Under the pieces are notes generated by a model that worked only from the letters and a program-made list of their open reading frames with translations, had not been told where the DNA came from and made no database searches. The translations under genes and the position numbers were made by a program. A DNA stretch of 6,760 nt from Melioribacteraceae bacterium (lineage in GTDB: Bacteria; Bacteroidota; Ignavibacteria; Ignavibacteriales; Melioribacteraceae), in contig JALWEC010000479.1 in the NCBI GenBank assembly GCA_027036655.1, positions 1-6,760 of the forward strand, given 5' to 3'. Shown piece by piece: positions 5,841-6,760 of this stretch (its first letter is position 1; each line of letters starts with the position of its first letter).

Positions 5841-6760
5841 ATGAAAAAGTTATTTTTGATTCTGCTGATTTTATCGACATCTATTTTTGCTCAGAATAAA
5901 ATTTTTGTTACTGTCGCCGATTCCGTGAACCATTCTCCGCTTGTCGGCGCAAATGTCTTTTTGGCGGAACTTCAAACAGGAGGGGCGACGAACGTAAACG
6001 GTAAAGTAACGCTCGGAAACATTCCTTCGGGAAATTTTATTTTAACTGTTTCTTATGTGGGATATAAATCCCAAAAAATTAACGTCAAATTTACCGGTAA
6101 AAACAGCGTTAAAAAGATTAAGATATTTCTCGCGCCGAAAGCGATAAAATCCAATCAAGTTATTATTACTTCAACGAGAACCAACGGAGTTGCCGACGAC
6201 TCTCCGATAAAAGTTGAAGTTCTCGGGTTAGATGAAGTTAACGAAGAAATAGGAATTCGTCCGGGGAATATCTCGAAACTCCTTAGTGAAACAAGCGGAG
6301 TAATTGTTCGGCAGTTGTCCCAAATTTCCGGAACGGTTAGTTTCAGACTGCAGGGGCTCCCCGGTCAATATACGCAGCTTTGTATCGACGGTATGCCCGC
6401 TCCGGCTGCGCTTTCATCCGGACTTACGCTTTTGCAGATTCCTCCATTGGACTTGGAACAGGTTGAAGTGGTTAAAGGACCATCTTCGGTTTTTTACGGT
6501 AACGGAGCTGTCGCCGGATTTGTAAACCTTGTAACCCGCAAGCCCGCTACAAACGGCGGACTTGAGCTTTTACTGAATCGCACAAGCCGGAAGGGAACCG
6601 ATTTGAGTTCGTTCTACTCCAATAAATTCAATAATTTGGGAGTAACTGTTTTAACGTCCTTCAGCAAGCAAAGCGCCGTCGATGTCGCCGGTAACGGATT
6701 TACGGATATTCCCGCGTTTACACAATTCAATATTGTGCCTAAGCTTTTTTGGAATATCGA
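5841..6760 (+). CDS. TonB-dependent outer membrane receptor, N-terminal part (3' partial)
   Basis: The frame is open from ATG 5841 to the window end, giving 306 residues of a protein that in this family usually has 650-900. AAGG at 5832-5835 provides a ribosome binding site. Residues 1-17 are a signal peptide (MKKLFLILLILSTSIFA, probable cut before Q18). Residues about 20-100 form a carboxypeptidase-regulatory-like beta-sandwich with the usual PLVGANVFL, GGATNVNGKVTLGNIPSG and VSYVGYKS elements. The plug domain (about 105-235) follows: VIITSTRT, RPGNISKLLSETSGVIV, FRLQGLPGQYTQLCIDGMP and the signature VEVVKGPSSVFYGNGAVAGF with NLVTRKP. From about 240 the first barrel strands begin. Receptors of this class import iron-siderophore complexes, heme, cobalamin, other metals or small organic ligands using TonB-ExbBD energy; the substrate here cannot be assigned. 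The usual arginine-rich IRG(L/V) of the plug reads FRLQGL, still a normal variant. It is separated from the efflux operon by 688 bases and is probably transcribed on its own. Downstream genes, which would hint at the ligand, are not visible. Confidence 0.93.
   Translation, partial: MKKLFLILLILSTSIFAQNKIFVTVADSVNHSPLVGANVFLAELQTGGATNVNGKVTLGNIPSGNFILTVSYVGYKSQKINVKFTGKNSVKKIKIFLAPKAIKSNQVIITSTRTNGVADDSPIKVEVLGLDEVNEEIGIRPGNISKLLSETSGVIVRQLSQISGTVSFRLQGLPGQYTQLCIDGMPAPAALSSGLTLLQIPPLDLEQVEVVKGPSSVFYGNGAVAGFVNLVTRKPATNGGLELLLNRTSRKGTDLSSFYSNKFNNLGVTVLTSFSKQSAVDVAGNGFTDIPAFTQFNIVPKLFWNI

Noticed and set aside
6304..6525. 73-codon + strand frame inside the receptor region
   Set aside because: It is an out-of-frame shadow of the receptor gene, whose own frame is open from 5841 to the end and encodes a clear plug domain.

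Overview
The window fits a Gram-negative bacterium of the Bacteroidota/Ignavibacteriota (FCB) type. The grounds are a TonB-dependent receptor that begins with a carboxypeptidase-regulatory-like domain and then a plug, a MacB-type exporter with its ATPase and two FtsX-fold permeases as separate genes, AAGG/GGA-type ribosome binding sites, and a dispersed intergenic repeat with TCATTCTGAG...AGAATCTC ends that I recall from such genomes. This placement is inference; no rRNA or marker gene is present.

Bases 1-5152 are one tightly packed + strand operon: the C-terminal half of a TolC-like outer-membrane efflux protein (1-662), a MacA/HlyD-type periplasmic adaptor (662-1951), a LolD/MacB-type ABC ATPase (1966-2679), and two paralogous MacB-type permeases (2672-3919 and 3929-5152). 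Junctions are a 1-base overlap, 14 bases, an 8-base overlap and 9 bases, so co-transcription and translational coupling are very likely. The parts form a complete tripartite exporter: ATPase plus probable permease heterodimer in the inner membrane, adaptor across the periplasm, and channel in the outer membrane. The substrate cannot be read from sequence.

Bases 5153-5840 are AT-rich and hold no convincing gene. They contain a MITE-like inverted-repeat element (5181-5348), several small palindromes, and, just before the next gene, a hairpin with a following T-tract (5772-5802) that looks like a terminator or leader attenuator.

Bases 5841-6760 carry the N-terminal 306 residues of a TonB-dependent outer-membrane receptor with signal peptide, regulatory-like domain, plug and the first barrel strands. 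It runs off the window, and the long gap before it suggests its own transcription unit.

I see no clearly undescribed system. The observations most worth a second look are the inverted-repeat element, the switch-like hairpin cluster before the receptor gene, and the one-ATPase/two-permease arrangement with its asymmetric tryptophan-rich and lysine-rich segments.
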